A stretch of 64,000 nt of DNA from positions 4,526,001 to 4,590,000 of the forward strand of contig CALNYT010000002.1 in assembly GCA_942490885.1 (NCBI GenBank). The letters run 5' to 3'. Shown one piece after another: positions 26,644-35,080 of the stretch. Position 1 is the stretch's first letter. Each line of letters starts with the position of its first letter. The position numbers were made by a program, and so were the translations under genes. Source of the DNA: Oceanirhabdus sp942490885. GTDB lineage: Bacteria > Bacillota > Clostridia > Clostridiales > Clostridiaceae. Under the pieces are notes generated by a model. It did not search any database. It was given only the letters and a program-made list of their open reading frames with translations, and was not told where the DNA came from.

Positions 26644-28059
26644 ATGGTATTCAGTAGTTTAACTTTTTTATTTGTTTTTTTACCTGTTACTTTATTCTTA
26701 TATTTTTTATTCCCAAGAAAACTAAAAAACTTAATTCTTCTTATTATGAGTTTAATTTTCTATGCTTGGGGAGAACCTGTTTACATTCTACTAATGATTT
26801 TTTCTTCATTAGTTGATTATACCCACGGTATGTTGATTTACAAATACTGGGACAATAAAAAGCTAAAAAAGACCTTTTTATTATCCTCAGTTATTATTAA
26901 TATAGGTCTACTATCATTTTTTAAGTACTCTGATTTTATAATTTTAAATATAAATAATATTTTTGATACAAGTGTCAGGCTTCTTAACCTTCCATTACCT
27001 ATAGGTATATCATTTTATACATTTCAAACTATGTCTTATACCATAGATGTTTATAAAGGTGATGCTCCTGTTCAGAAAAATTTTATATCATTAGCGGCTT
27101 ATGTTACTCTTTTCCCTCAGCTTATTGCTGGACCTATTGTAAGATATCAAACAATTGCTGATCAGCTTAATGATAGAAAGGAAACCCTTAATCAAATTGG
27201 GAATGGAATAAGACGATTTATAATTGGACTTGGTAAAAAAGTTTTACTTGCTAATAACGTTGGTTATCTTTGGAGTGAAATAAGCACCTCAACTTTAACA
27301 GATATCCCCGTTTTCACAGCATGGCTTGGAATAATAGCCTTTGGACTTCAGATATATTTTGACTTCAGTGGATACTCTGATATGGCAATAGGCCTTGGAA
27401 AAATATTCGGGTTTGATTTCTGCGAAAACTTCAATTACCCTTATATATCTAAGAGTATTTCTGAGTTCTGGAGAAGATGGCATATGTCATTAGGAACATG
27501 GTTTAAGGATTATGTTTATATTCCACTAGGTGGAAATAGATCTGGAACTTTTAAAACAATAAGAAATCTTATTATTGTTTGGTTCTTAACTGGACTTTGG
27601 CACGGCGCTAGCTGGAACTTTGTTTTATGGGGAATTTATTTTGGATTCTTTATAGCACTTGAAAGATTCTTATTAAATGATATTCTTGTGAGAATCTCTC
27701 CCCTATTAAGTCATATTTATGTATTATTGATTCTTATTATAGGATGGGTATTGTTTTATTTTGAAGACATGTCTCAAGTTGTAATATACATTAAATCTAT
27801 GTTTGCCTTAAACAGCAACTCATTTATGAATAATGAAAGTGTGTACTACTTTATTAATAATATAACGGTTTTAATTATAGGCATATTAGCTGCAACACCT
27901 ATTTTCAAAAAGCTTCATAATTATTTAATGAAAAAATCAAAGCTTAAGGCTTTATATGAAAATGTTGTAGTCAACTTTAATTGTTTTCTTGTAGTGTTTT
28001 TATCCACTGCATATCTAGTTGATGCAAGCTACAATCCTTTTCTATATTTTAGATTCTAA
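26644..28059 (+). CDS. MBOAT family membrane O-acyltransferase (AlgI/DltB-like)
   Basis: 471 residues, about 10-12 transmembrane segments. Transfers acyl (usually acetyl) groups across the membrane to an extracellular polysaccharide or teichoic-type polymer. The MBOAT signature is clear: FYTFQTMSYTIDVY near 124-137, SEFWRRWHMSLGTWF with His280, and the invariant His320 in TGLWHGASWNF. AAGGAGGG site only 3 bases before ATG. Followed after 17 bases by the DHHW gene that usually completes acylation. The polymer is not identifiable here. Confidence 0.93.
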   Translation: MVFSSLTFLFVFLPVTLFLYFLFPRKLKNLILLIMSLIFYAWGEPVYILLMIFSSLVDYTHGMLIYKYWDNKKLKKTFLLSSVIINIGLLSFFKYSDFIILNINNIFDTSVRLLNLPLPIGISFYTFQTMSYTIDVYKGDAPVQKNFISLAAYVTLFPQLIAGPIVRYQTIADQLNDRKETLNQIGNGIRRFIIGLGKKVLLANNVGYLWSEISTSTLTDIPVFTAWLGIIAFGLQIYFDFSGYSDMAIGLGKIFGFDFCENFNYPYISKSISEFWRRWHMSLGTWFKDYVYIPLGGNRSGTFKTIRNLIIVWFLTGLWHGASWNFVLWGIYFGFFIALERFLLNDILVRISPLLSHIYVLLILIIGWVLFYFEDMSQVVIYIKSMFALNSNSFMNNESVYYFINNITVLIIGILAATPIFKKLHNYLMKKSKLKALYENVVVNFNCFLVVFLSTAYLVDASYNPFLYFRF

Positions 28060-28076
28060 AAAGGGATGGTGATAAT

Positions 28077-29237
28077 TTGAGTAAAACATCAAATAGATTT
28101 ATTGCTTTAATGTGTTCATTTTTAATGATTATTGGACTTTTGTTTCACATTATTATTCCAGACAGAAGATTTTCTGAACTGGAAAACAGAAATTTAAGTG
28201 TATTTCCTAAATTCAGCTTAAAGTCTCTTTTTTCAGGAAGCTTTACTGAAAAGTTCGATGAATATATTCAAGATCAATTTCCTTTTAGAGACTTTTGGGT
28301 TGGAATAAAATCTGATACAGAAAGAGCCTCACTTAAAATAGATAATAATAATGTTTATTTTGGAAAAGATGGTTTTCTCCTAGAAAAATTCAGGAAACCC
28401 GGTGAGAATCTTGATAAAAATATTGATAGTATTAATACATTTAAAGATTACATTGTAGATATACCAATTAACTTTCTTTTAGTTCCAAATTCAGTGAAAA
28501 TCTACGAAGATAAGTTACCTAAATATGCAATCAATTATGATCAAAATAAAGTAATTGAATATATTAATTCAGTGATTAAGAATGAAATAAATTTTATAAA
28601 TCCTACTAACTATCTTTTAGAAAATAAACATCAATATCTTTATTTTAAAACTGATCACCATTGGACTATGCTTGGAGCATATTATGGATACAAATCTTTT
28701 ATAGAAAGTAAAGGTTTGGAATCTATACCCCTAGAGGATTTTGAAATAAAGACATTAACAGATAGCTTTTATGGAACATTATATTCTAAAGCTAATAACA
28801 CCCATATAGACGCTGATACGATTCAAGCATTTTACCATAAATCATTTAAGGATATTCAAATTACCTTTAATAATAAAACAAAACCCTATCATGATTTTTA
28901 TTTTAGTGAAAATCTAGATAAAAAAGATAAATATACAGTTTTCTTAAATGGTAATAATCCTCAACTTAAAATAACTACTAATATAAAAAATAGCGAAAAA
29001 ATAATGATAATAAAGGATTCATATGCACACAGCTTTATTCCTTTTTTATCAGCCCATTACGAAGAGATACATGTGGTAGACCCTAGATATTATAAAGTTA
29101 ATTTAAAGGAATATATTGATGAAAACAGTATTAATGAAGTTTTATTCCTTTATAATGTTTCAAACTTTACTGAAGATTCTGCTTTGCCGTGGATAAACAT
29201 GGGACTTAATAAAACCGTAATGGAGAATGGAGAATGA
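28077..29237 (+). CDS. DHHW family protein (AlgJ/AlgX-like acylation partner)
   Basis: 386 residues. N-terminal transmembrane anchor about 9-28, then an SGNH/AlgX-type extracellular domain with motif DHHW at 193-196 (YFKTDHHWTMLGAYYGY) and KDSYAHSF near 310. Acts with MBOAT in adding acetyl groups outside the membrane. TTG start, AGGGATG upstream. The final residues VMENGE and the stop codon are encoded by palindromic element D, so the native C-terminus has probably been replaced. Confidence 0.9.
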   Translation: MSKTSNRFIALMCSFLMIIGLLFHIIIPDRRFSELENRNLSVFPKFSLKSLFSGSFTEKFDEYIQDQFPFRDFWVGIKSDTERASLKIDNNNVYFGKDGFLLEKFRKPGENLDKNIDSINTFKDYIVDIPINFLLVPNSVKIYEDKLPKYAINYDQNKVIEYINSVIKNEINFINPTNYLLENKHQYLYFKTDHHWTMLGAYYGYKSFIESKGLESIPLEDFEIKTLTDSFYGTLYSKANNTHIDADTIQAFYHKSFKDIQITFNNKTKPYHDFYFSENLDKKDKYTVFLNGNNPQLKITTNIKNSEKIMIIKDSYAHSFIPFLSAHYEEIHVVDPRYYKVNLKEYIDENSINEVLFLYNVSNFTEDSALPWINMGLNKTVMENGE

Positions 29238-29360
29238 TGGATGTTTCTGATTTATGGCAGAAACTACATTTTATTGGTCTTTAGAGCTGAATATTTTACT
29301 CATTTTATCTAGGATAAAATATTGTATTTATATTACAAGGTTTAATTTGCAAATGAAACG
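29219..29360. repeat. Nested-palindrome element, copy D (right arm lost)
   Basis: Left arm GGAGAATGGAGAATGATGGATG, hairpin TTTCTG / CAGAAA, TTATTGGTCTTTAG, then the centre up to AAATGAAACGAG. The right arm is missing and a strong terminator follows at once. The left arm overlaps the end of the DHHW gene. Confidence 0.85.
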
Positions 29361-29407
29361 AGCCTAATTATATTGTTTAGATAACAATATAATTAGGCTC
29401 TGTTTTT
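29360..29407 (+). terminator. Terminator of the O-acylation operon
   Basis: Perfect 18-bp stem beginning GAGCCTAATTATATTGTT, loop of 5, followed by TGTTTTTA. Joined directly to the truncated element D. 29408-29538 shows nothing further. Confidence 0.9.
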
Positions 29408-29538
29408 ATATAGTATTGATATTATTGTAATTTGAAATTTTTCTTACATATGACACATAACTCATTTTTTATGTGTTAAGCTATTGTTAATTATCAATAT
29501 CTAAGAATTTTACGAACTAACTTAACTTTGTATTATGC

Positions 29539-30351
29539 TTATACTATTCGCCTTAGTATTGCTTCAGATATTCTATAAGCATAGTCATCAACATTTTTTT
29601 TAACTTCAACATATTCAAAATCAGCAGGAGAACCTAAATAACCTTGTGATGAAAGTTCTTTTATGTGCCCACCAAACAACCAAGCTTCACCATCGCTGTC
29701 ATCTAAGGCAATTGGAGGTAAAGACTTTGCTTTTTCCACATCAACCAGAGTTGGATAGAACTCATATATCATGGCTGTTTCAATATCTCCACCATGCACA
29801 TCAGATACTTCTGCTTTGCTTACATTAATTGTTTGTGGTTTTATCGGACATAAGTAGGGTGCGTCCAAATTTAGTCCAAAGTGCGGAAACCTCGCCTCAT
29901 CAAAAGCATAACAAGCATTGAGATTCAATTGCTTATGTGCTTCCCTAAATGCTTCTATTATTGCAATGCTATGCTCAATATCTCCATGGGCATTAACACC
30001 AAAGACATTTTTGAAACCAAACTCTGACAGTGATAATAAAATGTCTGAAATTAATGCTTTCGCAGTCTCTTTTCGTATACGGAAAGAACCTATAAAGCCA
30101 TCTGTTGATTGGCAAACACCCCAATAAAAAGGAGGGGCAATAACAACGCTATGTCCCTTTTCTTCAAGTTTTTCTTTTATGGCGAGGCAGTATATATGAG
30201 CTGTGTAAATATCTGTTCCTAAACATAATTGTGGACCATGTTCTTCAATTACTCCTAGTGGCAATAATACAAGTGCATTTTTATCAACGAAGTTTTGTAT
30301 TTCAGTCCACTTCATATTTGCCATTGTGTCTTTGAATATTTGATTAATCAT
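29539..30351 (-). CDS. Creatininase family amidohydrolase
   Basis: 270 residues. Metal-dependent amidohydrolase fold with the family ligands visible: VIEEHGPQLCLGTD (Glu, His, Asp), FGVNAHGD, and VHGGDIETAMI. AAAGGAGAG ribosome-binding site. True creatininases are one branch; others act on cyclic amides in cofactor routes, so the substrate cannot be named. Single gene, flanked by element E upstream and a plain gap downstream. Confidence 0.88.
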   Translation of the reverse strand: MINQIFKDTMANMKWTEIQNFVDKNALVLLPLGVIEEHGPQLCLGTDIYTAHIYCLAIKEKLEEKGHSVVIAPPFYWGVCQSTDGFIGSFRIRKETAKALISDILLSLSEFGFKNVFGVNAHGDIEHSIAIIEAFREAHKQLNLNACYAFDEARFPHFGLNLDAPYLCPIKPQTINVSKAEVSDVHGGDIETAMIYEFYPTLVDVEKAKSLPPIALDDSDGEAWLFGGHIKELSSQGYLGSPADFEYVEVKKNVDDYAYRISEAILRRIV

Positions 30352-30459
30352 AAAAATTCTCTCCTTTACAGTTTATAAATATTATTAAGTTCACACTTTA
30401 TTACTATCATGTTGTAATTATTATGCTTACTTTACAGCACATAACAAAGATTTCATGCA

Positions 30460-30626
30460 TCAATTATTTTATAAAAATAAAGTACTGTATTTAAAACACA
30501 ATGTTTCATTCAAAATGAAACGAGTAATTCTCTATTATCTCCTTACAAATAAAATGTAGGTTCTGACCCCAGTCAGAACCCTCCATCATTCTCAATTCTC
30601 CATTATCCATTATCCATTCTCAATTA
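30460..30626. repeat. Nested-palindrome element, copy E (left arm degraded)
   Basis: Centre ATTTTATAAAAATAAAGTACTGTAT to ATGAAACGAGTAA, then AAAATGTAGG, right hairpin GGTTCTGAC / GTCAGAACC and arm CTCCATCATTCTCAATTCTCC with repeats of CCATTAT. The left arm and left hairpin are not recognisable. Lies 8 bases past the stop of the GNAT-like gene. Confidence 0.82.
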
Positions 30627-30634
30627 TGTTTTTA

Positions 30635-31762
30635 TTAAAACTCCATTTCAAAAATTCTATAAGTCTTATACTTCTTAGCTCCTGCCTTCACTACATCTCT
30701 CATCATTATGTCATTGTATTCCCATATTGTAGAGCCTTCAGCATAATCATATCCTTTTCTCTCACAGGCTCTAAAACAGTTATAATATATAGCTGCTGCA
30801 ACCCCCTTTTTTCTATACTCTGGAATTACAAATAGCACAAATAATCTCATTCTATTGATTTTTTTTCTTCCCCTTAAGAACTTGATTAATCCAAATGGAA
30901 GAACTCGTCCATCTATTTCTTTTAATGGTTGATTATAATCTGGCAATGCAAGATTAAATCCAATTGGTTGTCCATTCTCATCCCTAGCTATATATACAAG
31001 TTCTGGATCAATTATTTTTACTAGGTGTTTTCTTATTATATTTATTTGATTGTCATCAGGTGGTATAAACTCCATCCATTCTTCTGGCATAGCTTTATCA
31101 ATTATAGTTTTTATATCATCAACTTCTTTATCTACATTATTAATATCCATTTGATCTACATTGAAACCGTATTTTTTCATTGCATATGGAACCAGTTTAG
31201 CAAATCTCTCCTGTAATCCCTCTTTTACATCGTACTTATAAGCATAACAATCCCAATACTTCTTAAATCCGAAGTTCTCAAATAGTTCTTTATAATATGG
31301 TTTGTTATAAGTATTCATAACCATTGTTGGGTCTTCAAAGTTATCGATTAATACCCCTCTGTAATCTTCCCCATTTGGTAAAGACAATGGACCCAATACT
31401 CTGTTCATCCCTCTATCTCTTAACCATTTAATACAATATGAGAATATCTCATTGGCTGCTTCTTTGTCATTAAAACATTCAAACAAAGCAATATATCCTT
31501 CTTTTATTCCCTTAGCCTCATTGATATCTTTATTTATTCCTACTGTAGCCCTTCCCAAAAGCTTTCCATCTTCATATGCAAGTATATGCTCGTATGACCC
31601 ACTCTCTTTGATAGTATTATTCTTTCCCCTTATTGTGTTTAATGATTCGAAATCAAAGTTTGGTACATAAGCCTCATCACCGCTATAAATTATCCTTGGT
31701 AGTTTAATAAATGCTTTTTCTTGAGCTTTGTTTTCTACTTTAACAATATTTATTCTCCCCAT
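30635..31762 (-). CDS. GNAT-like acetyltransferase family protein
   Basis: 375 residues from ATG 31762 (AGGAGAG upstream; an in-frame start 8 codons earlier has none). Two GNAT-like halves: N-terminal HILAYEDGKLLGRATVGINKD, C-terminal RLFVLFVIPEYRKKGVAAAIYY, the second with the Q/RxxGxA-type acetyl-CoA loop. The central part resembles the YghO/Gnat-like proteins of Clostridium often annotated only as hypothetical. Substrate unknown. Ends next to element E. Confidence 0.75.
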   Translation of the reverse strand: MGRINIVKVENKAQEKAFIKLPRIIYSGDEAYVPNFDFESLNTIRGKNNTIKESGSYEHILAYEDGKLLGRATVGINKDINEAKGIKEGYIALFECFNDKEAANEIFSYCIKWLRDRGMNRVLGPLSLPNGEDYRGVLIDNFEDPTMVMNTYNKPYYKELFENFGFKKYWDCYAYKYDVKEGLQERFAKLVPYAMKKYGFNVDQMDINNVDKEVDDIKTIIDKAMPEEWMEFIPPDDNQINIIRKHLVKIIDPELVYIARDENGQPIGFNLALPDYNQPLKEIDGRVLPFGLIKFLRGRKKINRMRLFVLFVIPEYRKKGVAAAIYYNCFRACERKGYDYAEGSTIWEYNDIMMRDVVKAGAKKYKTYRIFEMEF

Positions 31763-31850
31763 ACGCTCTCTCCTAACATTTAGCACTTATTATCATTATA
31801 TACTTTTTTACAATTATATTCCACACATAAAGTATTATTAAAAAGCAGAA

Positions 31851-31885
31851 AAAAAGTGCACTAAGAAAAATCTAGTGCACTTTTT
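31851..31885. terminator. Terminator of the 31892 gene
   Basis: AAAAAGTGCACTA / TAGTGCACTTTTT, 13-bp perfect stem with T- and A-tracts on both sides. Confidence 0.85.
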
Positions 31886-31891
31886 GTTATA

Positions 31892-32158
31892 TTATTTTCT
31901 ATTTAATCTTGTCTTAATTTCTTTAACAGCTAAATATCCTACCCCAAGTATTGTAGTTCCTAAAAATGAAAAATATAATTTACTTGTAAATAAAAATGTA
32001 TTATTCGGATAGTAAATTGTTGTGCCTTCATTTGCATATCCTCTAGTTGCCACCATATCTAAAATCAACGGTGCGAATGCTATTGCAACTATCATCAAAA
32101 TCATTACCCCAAATGTTAAAATACTAACTTCCCTTTTTCTAGATAAACTATTTCCCAT
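31892..32158 (-). CDS. Small membrane protein (two TM helices)
   Basis: 88 residues from ATG 32158, preceded by GAGGGAGAG. Hydrophobic helices at about 12-33 (LTFGVMILMIVAIAFAPLIL) and 57-76 (LYFSFLGTTILGVGYLAV) around an extracellular loop, basic ends. No family recognised. Monocistronic. Confidence 0.7.
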   Translation of the reverse strand: MGNSLSRKREVSILTFGVMILMIVAIAFAPLILDMVATRGYANEGTTIYYPNNTFLFTSKLYFSFLGTTILGVGYLAVKEIKTRLNRK

Positions 32159-32665
32159 AACTCTCCCTCTCAATTTTTATAATTATTATATATTTTATGT
32201 GCTTTTTAGTCTTTTCTGTCGAATAATAATTCCCTTATTATGATTTAATGTTAAATGTATTAAATAGTACTTAATACCACTTTATTTATCAATGCTATTA
32301 TATATCTTTTTTTTCTATTTGTAAAGAGTTCTTGAACATATTTAAGGTATTTTTATTAAATAATTCATTATATTAATATATACGAAAATGTTTATAAAAA
32401 GTTACTTGATATCCATCAATATTTTTCTCACCATTTTTTTGACTAGTTTCATATATATAATTACCATATTCTAACATTCTAAGTTTGTATATTAAAATTA
32501 GGTATATTCAAATAAATAGTCAGTATGCTAGTCTATTTTGTGGCATCTTTGACTTGTTATTTATTTTCAAATGCCTAATGATTATTTTGGATAAATTTCT
32601 ATAGATAGCACAACATAAAATTGAGGTAATTTAATTCTACATTGAGAATAAGGAGGTATAAATTG
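32159..32665. promoter_or_regulatory. 507-bp intergenic region upstream of the hydrogenase operon
   Basis: Very AT-rich, no gene. It must hold the hydCBA promoter. TTGTTATTTATTTTCAA at about 32554-32570 resembles half of a Rex (NADH/NAD sensor) site, TTGTTAA-N4-TTAACAA, but the second half is poor. I could not place a convincing -10/-35 pair. Confidence 0.35.
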
Positions 32666-33157
32666 GTGAGTCATATGACATGTCGTAATGAACTAACAGA
32701 ATCCAAATTTAAAGAACTCGAAGACTTCATCAATACTCGTCCACAAAACCAAGATTCTTTAATTGAAGTTCTTCATAAAGCTCAACAAATTTTTGGATAC
32801 TTACCTAATAGAGTACAGGACTTCATAGGTGAAAAACTTCATATTCCAACTGCGAAAGTTTTTGGGGTAGTTACTTTCTATTCTTACTTTACAACTGTTC
32901 CTAGAGGCGAATATGTAATAAGTATCTGTATGGGAACTGCTTGCTTTGTAAGAGGTGCAGAGGACGTATTAAAGGAGTTTGAAAATAGGCTAAAAATAAA
33001 TGCTGGCCAAACAACTCCTGACGGAAAGTATACAATTGAAGTACTTAGATGTGTAGGTGCATGTGGATTAGCACCAGTTGTAACTATAAACGATAAGGTT
33101 TACGGTCACTTTACTGTAGAACAAGTAGACGAAGTTCTCGCAGAATATGGAGAATAG
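32666..33157 (+). CDS. hydC: [FeFe]-hydrogenase [2Fe-2S] subunit, NuoE-like
   Basis: About 163 residues. Thioredoxin-like [2Fe-2S] subunit of the NAD-dependent, electron-bifurcating hydrogenase. Helical N-terminal part (LIEVLHKAQQIFGYLPNRVQDF) and cluster cysteines in CMGTACFVRG and CVGACGLAP. Start uncertain: AGGAGG at 32651-32656 precedes both TTG 32663 and GTG 32666, with ATG 32675 further on; GTG has the most usual spacing. First gene of hydCBA, 13 bases before hydB. Confidence 0.9.
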   Translation: MSHMTCRNELTESKFKELEDFINTRPQNQDSLIEVLHKAQQIFGYLPNRVQDFIGEKLHIPTAKVFGVVTFYSYFTTVPRGEYVISICMGTACFVRGAEDVLKEFENRLKINAGQTTPDGKYTIEVLRCVGACGLAPVVTINDKVYGHFTVEQVDEVLAEYGE

Positions 33158-33170
33158 GAGGTGTATATAA

Positions 33171-35060
33171 TTGAATAAGATTAGTTCATACCAAGAACTT
33201 CAAAAAGCATATGAAAAATACCGTGACTTATTAAAATTAAGAAGAAATGAAGACGCAGACATTTCTGATACTTCTCAGATAACAAAAAGAGATATTTTAG
33301 TTTGTGGCGGAACAGGTTGTCAATCTGCAAATAGTGAGGAAATAATTTGTAACTTAAATAAAGAAATCGAAAAAGCTGGATTAAAAGATAATGTTACCGT
33401 TTCTCTTACAGGTTGCTTTGGTTTCTGTGAAAAAGGTCCTATTGTGAAAATTGACCCTGATAATGTTTTCTATGTGAAAGTTGAACCATCAGATGCAGAA
33501 AGAATAGTAAAAGAACACTTATGTGAAGGAAAAGTTGTTGATTCCCTTCTTTATGAAGAGCCGACATTAAAACAAAAGGTAACTCGTCAAGATGAAATGT
33601 CTTTTTATAAAAAACAGTACAGAATTGCATTAAGAAACTGTGGCCTTATCAATCCTGAAATAATCGAAGAAGCCTTTGCTGAAAAAGCGTATATGTCACT
33701 AGGTAAAGTTCTTACTGAAATGTCTCAAGATGATGTTATTCAACTTATTACTGATTCTGGACTTAGAGGAAGAGGCGGTGGTGGTTTTCCTACTGGCCGA
33801 AAATGGCATTTTACAAAGATAAATGAGGCACCAAAAAAATACATAATATGCAATGCTGATGAAGGTGATCCTGGTGCATTTATGGATCGTTCAATACTAG
33901 AAGGAGATCCTCACAGTGTAATTGAAGCTATGGCAATAGCAGGATATGCTACTGGAGCTAGTATAGGTTATGTTTACATTAGAGCAGAATATCCATTAGC
34001 TATTAATAGATTAAGAACTGCAATAAATCAGGCTCGCGAATGGGGGCTACTAGGCGAAAATATTTTAGGAAGTGGATTCAACTTCGATATGGATTTAAAG
34101 TATGGAGCAGGTGCCTTTGTATGCGGTGAAGAAACTGCACTCATTAACTCTATAGAAGGATTTAGAGGAGAACCAAGAAACAAACCTCCGTTTCCAGCTC
34201 AAAAGGGATTGTGGCAAGTGCCAACCTGTGTTAACAATGTGGAAACTCTTGCTAATATACCTGCTATCATTAATAACGGGCCTGAATGGTTTAATTCAAT
34301 TGGAACTGAAACATCTAAGGGAACTAAAGTATTTGCATTAGCAGGTAAAATTAATAACGTTGGTCTTGTTGAGGTTCCTATGGGAACAACCTTAAGAGAA
34401 ATAATTTTTGAAATAGGTGGAGGAATTAAAGATAATAAACAATTTAAAGCAGTTCAAACTGGAGGACCTTCTGGTGGATGTATCCCTGCGGATTTATTGG
34501 ATACACCTATAGATTATGAATCATTAAATAAAATTGGTTCCATGATGGGTTCAGGTGGAATGATTGTTCTAGATGAAAATGATTGTATGGTTAACCTAGC
34601 AAAGTTCTACTTAGAATTCACACTAGATGAGTCCTGTGGAAAATGTACTCCATGTAGAATTGGAAATACACGACTTTATGAAATCCTAACAAAAATGACT
34701 GAAGGAAAAGCTACGGAAGAAGACCTTTGTCTTATTGAAGAGCTTTCTAATATGGTTAAAGATACTTCACTTTGCGGATTAGGTCAAACCTCTCCTAACC
34801 CAATATTAAGTAATCTTAATTTCTTTAGAAAAGAATTCGAAGCTCATGTAAAAGAGAAAACTTGTCCTTCAGGTACTTGTAAAGGATTATCTAAATACTT
34901 TATTACAGATAAATGTATTGGTTGTACTAGATGTGCTAAAAAATGTCCTGTTGGTTGTATTGATGGAGAACTTAAACAACTTCATGTTATAGATCAAGAA
35001 AGATGTATTAAATGTGATACTTGTTATCAAGTTTGTCCAGTTAATGCCATAACTAAATAA
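33171..35060 (+). CDS. hydB: [FeFe]-hydrogenase NADH/FMN subunit, NuoF-like
   Basis: 629 residues, TTG start with GGAGGTG upstream. N-terminal [2Fe-2S] thioredoxin-like domain (C45, C50, C82, C86); FMN/NADH domain with GLRGRGGGGFPTG and ADEGDPGAFMDR; SLBB part; N-1b-type [4Fe-4S] site SCGKCTPCRIG; C-terminal 2x[4Fe-4S] ferredoxin CIGCTRCAKKCP and CIKCDTCYQVCP. This is the full HydB layout. In family members it splits electrons between NAD and ferredoxin in the HydABC complex. Confidence 0.95.
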   Translation: MNKISSYQELQKAYEKYRDLLKLRRNEDADISDTSQITKRDILVCGGTGCQSANSEEIICNLNKEIEKAGLKDNVTVSLTGCFGFCEKGPIVKIDPDNVFYVKVEPSDAERIVKEHLCEGKVVDSLLYEEPTLKQKVTRQDEMSFYKKQYRIALRNCGLINPEIIEEAFAEKAYMSLGKVLTEMSQDDVIQLITDSGLRGRGGGGFPTGRKWHFTKINEAPKKYIICNADEGDPGAFMDRSILEGDPHSVIEAMAIAGYATGASIGYVYIRAEYPLAINRLRTAINQAREWGLLGENILGSGFNFDMDLKYGAGAFVCGEETALINSIEGFRGEPRNKPPFPAQKGLWQVPTCVNNVETLANIPAIINNGPEWFNSIGTETSKGTKVFALAGKINNVGLVEVPMGTTLREIIFEIGGGIKDNKQFKAVQTGGPSGGCIPADLLDTPIDYESLNKIGSMMGSGGMIVLDENDCMVNLAKFYLEFTLDESCGKCTPCRIGNTRLYEILTKMTEGKATEEDLCLIEELSNMVKDTSLCGLGQTSPNPILSNLNFFRKEFEAHVKEKTCPSGTCKGLSKYFITDKCIGCTRCAKKCPVGCIDGELKQLHVIDQERCIKCDTCYQVCPVNAITK

Positions 35061-35080
35061 TAGAAATAGAGGTGAAAATT

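Noticed and set aside
32554..32570. Rex operator before hydCBA
   Set aside because: Only one half-site fits TTGTTA; the other half is poor, and no promoter could be placed next to it.
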